Below, piece after piece: positions 6,422-6,677 of a stretch of 6,677 bases of DNA (position 1 is its first letter; each line of letters begins with the position of its first letter). The notes under the pieces were generated by a model. That model saw nothing but the letters and a program-made list of their open reading frames with translations. It searched no databases and had not been told where the DNA came from. Location of the stretch: positions 1 through 6,677 of the forward strand of contig DAOVCM010000049.1 in the NCBI GenBank assembly GCA_030670015.1, given 5' to 3'. This DNA comes from Candidatus Bathyarchaeota archaeon (lineage in GTDB: Archaea; Thermoproteota; Bathyarchaeia; TCS64). The position numbers and the translations under genes are program-made.

Positions 6422-6676
6422 TTAGACGAATCCATTTATTTCGAGATAAGCCTGCTGTCGCATGTAGACCACGGGGATACCTGCCGCTCGTAGGCGCTGC
6501 TTGAGGTCCGTGTCGTTCGTAGCAACTGGTTTATCTGTCTCCACAGCTATTCGGAGGATGAGGTCGTCAACTGTCTCGGAGGGATTGAGGCTTGTTTCCA
6601 TGACCTCGCATCTATCGGTGAGGCTAACGGCGAAGTCTATCTCCTTTTTTAGAGATGGTTCAGCATTGAGCCTCAG
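6422..6676 (-). CDS. PIN-domain nuclease, Fcf1/VapC9-like (C-terminal part only)
   Basis: The last 84 residues of a gene that enters from the right edge. The end matches archaeal PIN proteins of the Fcf1/VapC9 type, which are metal-dependent RNases linked to rRNA processing or toxin action. Visible marks, counted from the first in-window residue, are the acidic ETVDDLILRIAVE segment at 34-46, VATNDTDLKQRLRAAGIPVV at 51-70 with the conserved TND-x-D, and YMRQQAYLEINGF near the end, a typical ending of this family. The N-terminal catalytic Asp and the start codon lie outside the window. In many archaea this gene follows the translation factor aIF2-gamma and precedes RNA polymerase subunit E'. 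Here it is followed by a small membrane-protein gene instead, so if the cluster exists it is broken at this end. Whether it is a housekeeping rRNA-processing enzyme or a toxin cannot be told; no antitoxin gene is visible inside the window. Confidence 0.85.
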   Translation of the reverse strand: MRLNAEPSLKKEIDFAVSLTDRCEVMETSLNPSETVDDLILRIAVETDKPVATNDTDLKQRLRAAGIPVVYMRQQAYLEINGFV

Positions 6677-6677
6677 G

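Noticed and set aside
1..6677. CRISPR arrays, tRNA genes, insertion sequences, attachment sites
   Set aside because: I found no regularly spaced repeats, cloverleaf sequence, transposase-like protein or terminal repeats.

Overview
The window looks archaeal. It carries a eukaryote/archaea-type ribosomal protein (L15e), the C-terminal half of an Fcf1/VapC9-like PIN protein of the kind archaea carry, TATA-like boxes upstream of genes, and T-run terminators in place of bacterial -10/-35 promoters and hairpin-T terminators. The L15e sequence resembles TACK-group archaea (Bathyarchaeia or Thaumarchaeota-like). That placement rests on general resemblance, not on a tree.

Layout, left to right. An AT-rich rightward ORF with two hydrophobic segments (2-265) runs off the left edge or starts at it, and is followed by a T7 run. 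Everything else that is clearly coding is on the minus strand. These genes are L15e (386-844, shorter than the usual archaeal protein), a membrane-integral pyrophosphatase of the potassium-independent, proton-pumping type (1031-3028), a P2A (SERCA-like) calcium ATPase (3129-5864), a small two-helix membrane protein of unknown function (6059-6397), and the 3' end of the PIN-domain gene cut by the right edge (6422-6676). Between L15e and the pyrophosphatase, a stretch of plus-strand sequence (about 845-1003) reads like the C-terminal end of a lost gene.

How the genes fit together. The two pumps lie head to tail, but the pyrophosphatase has its own strong TATA box in the 97-base gap, so they are neighbours rather than a strict operon. 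One uses pyrophosphate to move protons. The other uses ATP to move cations, most likely calcium. The same pair marks acidocalcisome-type compartments in other organisms, which makes the adjacency interesting but proves nothing. L15e stands apart from the RNase P/exosome gene cluster with which it is often found in archaea. The small membrane protein starts 24 bases after the PIN stop codon and is probably co-transcribed with it.

I see no CRISPR array, tRNA, rRNA, insertion sequence or clearly new multigene system. The points most worth checking are the short L15e tail, the gene remnant beside it, and the pump pairing.
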